From: Bacillota bacterium
GTDB lineage: Bacteria > Bacillota > Sulfobacillia > JAJZYS01 > JAJYTV01
Assembly (NCBI GenBank): GCA_021792885.1
Contig: JAJYTV010000127.1
Location: forward strand, 1-6,063
Length of the DNA: 6,063 nucleotides
Reading direction: 5' to 3'
The notes beneath the pieces are model-generated. The model had not been told where the DNA came from. It did not search any database and saw only the letters and a program-made list of their open reading frames with translations. The position numbers and the translations under genes are program-made. This document shows, piece by piece, positions 5,610-6,063 of the stretch (positions are counted from its first letter, which is position 1; the number at the start of each line of letters is the position of its first letter).

Positions 5610-6063
5610 CTACGCCTGGCGCAGGCGGCGGCGGGCGCGCCCGAGTTCGCGCCGCAGGCGCTCGATCGCCGAGAGCACCGCGCCGACCTCGCGGCGCACT
5701 TCCGCCCGCCGCGGCGCAGCGAGCAGCCGCAGGCTGCGGGCCGCCCCGCGCTGCAGCCTGCGCGCGGCCGCCCCGAGCCGCGCCGCGTCCTCGTGCGTCG
5801 GGTGCTCCACGTAGCCGCCGAACGCCGCGATGACATCCGCCGCATGTCCGAGCACAGGGCGCGGCAGGTTTTCGATGCCCCCCTCGCCGAGTGCCGACAG
5901 GCTCGCCGCGATGCCCCGCACCGCGTCCGTCGCCACTTCGAGCGCGTCGAGCGCCGCGTGCAGCGCCTGCGCGTCGCCGCGCCGGCGGCGCAGGAGCGGA
6001 CTGTAGACGAGGCTCTGTCGCGCGAGGGCGACCGCGTCGTGCGCCGCGTGCGCCTCGCGCGTC
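5610..6063 (-). CDS. C-terminal part of an unrecognised, Arg/Ala-rich helical protein
   Basis: An open minus-strand frame enters from the right edge and stops at TAG 5612-5610, giving 150 visible residues; the true start is outside the window. I did not recognise the family. The visible part appears almost wholly alpha-helical, with no membrane segment and no metal or nucleotide motif. It begins TREAHAAHDAVALARQSLVY, then has a basic turn (LLRRRRGD), a helix with ALHAALDALEVATDAV, a central segment NLPRPVLGHAADVIAAFGGY, and ends in a strongly basic tail (ELGRARRRLRQA) that could form a coiled coil. Cytosolic helical tails like this occur in FUSC/aromatic-acid-exporter-type proteins, but that is only a guess. 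It has the same orientation as the operon but is separated by 123 nt containing the promoter and operator, so it is probably a separate unit. A GTG at 5936 could be an internal start, but the frame stays open to the edge. Confidence 0.5.
   Translation of the reverse strand, partial: TREAHAAHDAVALARQSLVYSPLLRRRRGDAQALHAALDALEVATDAVRGIAASLSALGEGGIENLPRPVLGHAADVIAAFGGYVEHPTHEDAARLGAAARRLQRGAARSLRLLAAPRRAEVRREVGAVLSAIERLRRELGRARRRLRQA

Noticed and set aside
1..6063. CRISPR arrays, tRNA/rRNA genes, insertion sequences, phage genes
   Set aside because: None seen: no regular direct repeats, no transposase or integrase domains, no tRNA-like cloverleaf. Nearly all bases are accounted for by metabolic genes.

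Overview
The window is a very GC-rich stretch (about 70% by eye) of bacterial DNA. It is filled almost entirely by one tightly packed, minus-strand operon for acyl-CoA oxidation and delivery of the electrons to the membrane quinone pool. Read in the direction of transcription (right to left), the order is: the tail of an unrecognised helical protein (6063-5610), a short regulatory gap (5609-5487), a TetR-family regulator, a degenerate acyl-CoA dehydrogenase homologue (ACAD-B), a second acyl-CoA dehydrogenase with an intact catalytic glutamate (ACAD-A), etfB, etfA, and the first 327 residues of a membrane-bound Fe-S oxidoreductase of the ETF:(methyl)menaquinone oxidoreductase (EMO) type, which runs off the left edge. 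Every long plus-strand open frame is a GC-driven shadow of these genes.

The genes make one electron route: acyl-CoA -> acyl-CoA dehydrogenase FAD -> EtfAB -> membrane Fe-S/b-type module -> quinone. Genes from tetR to etfA overlap at every junction (14, 8, 1 and 1 nt), and the EMO-type gene starts 3 nt after etfA, so the set is probably one translationally coupled transcript. The gap before tetR holds a plausible sigma-70-type promoter followed directly by a 22-bp imperfect palindrome. This is the layout expected for an autoregulated TetR repressor controlling the whole operon.

The point most worth a second look is the pair of dehydrogenase genes. ACAD-A has the TEPxAGSD flavin-loop motif and the catalytic Glu but has lost the Gly-Gly of the C-terminal FAD-binding motif. 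ACAD-B has that Gly-Gly but lacks the TEPxAGSD motif and both usual positions for the catalytic Glu. Such reciprocal loss is what obligate heteromeric (alpha2beta2) acyl-CoA dehydrogenases, such as the actinobacterial steroid-side-chain enzymes, look like.

The organism cannot be fixed from this window. High GC plus a TetR-ACAD-ACAD-etfBA-EMO operon fits a deltaproteobacterial-type lineage (Desulfobacterota/Myxococcota and relatives) or another GC-rich, menaquinone-using group. That is inference only.
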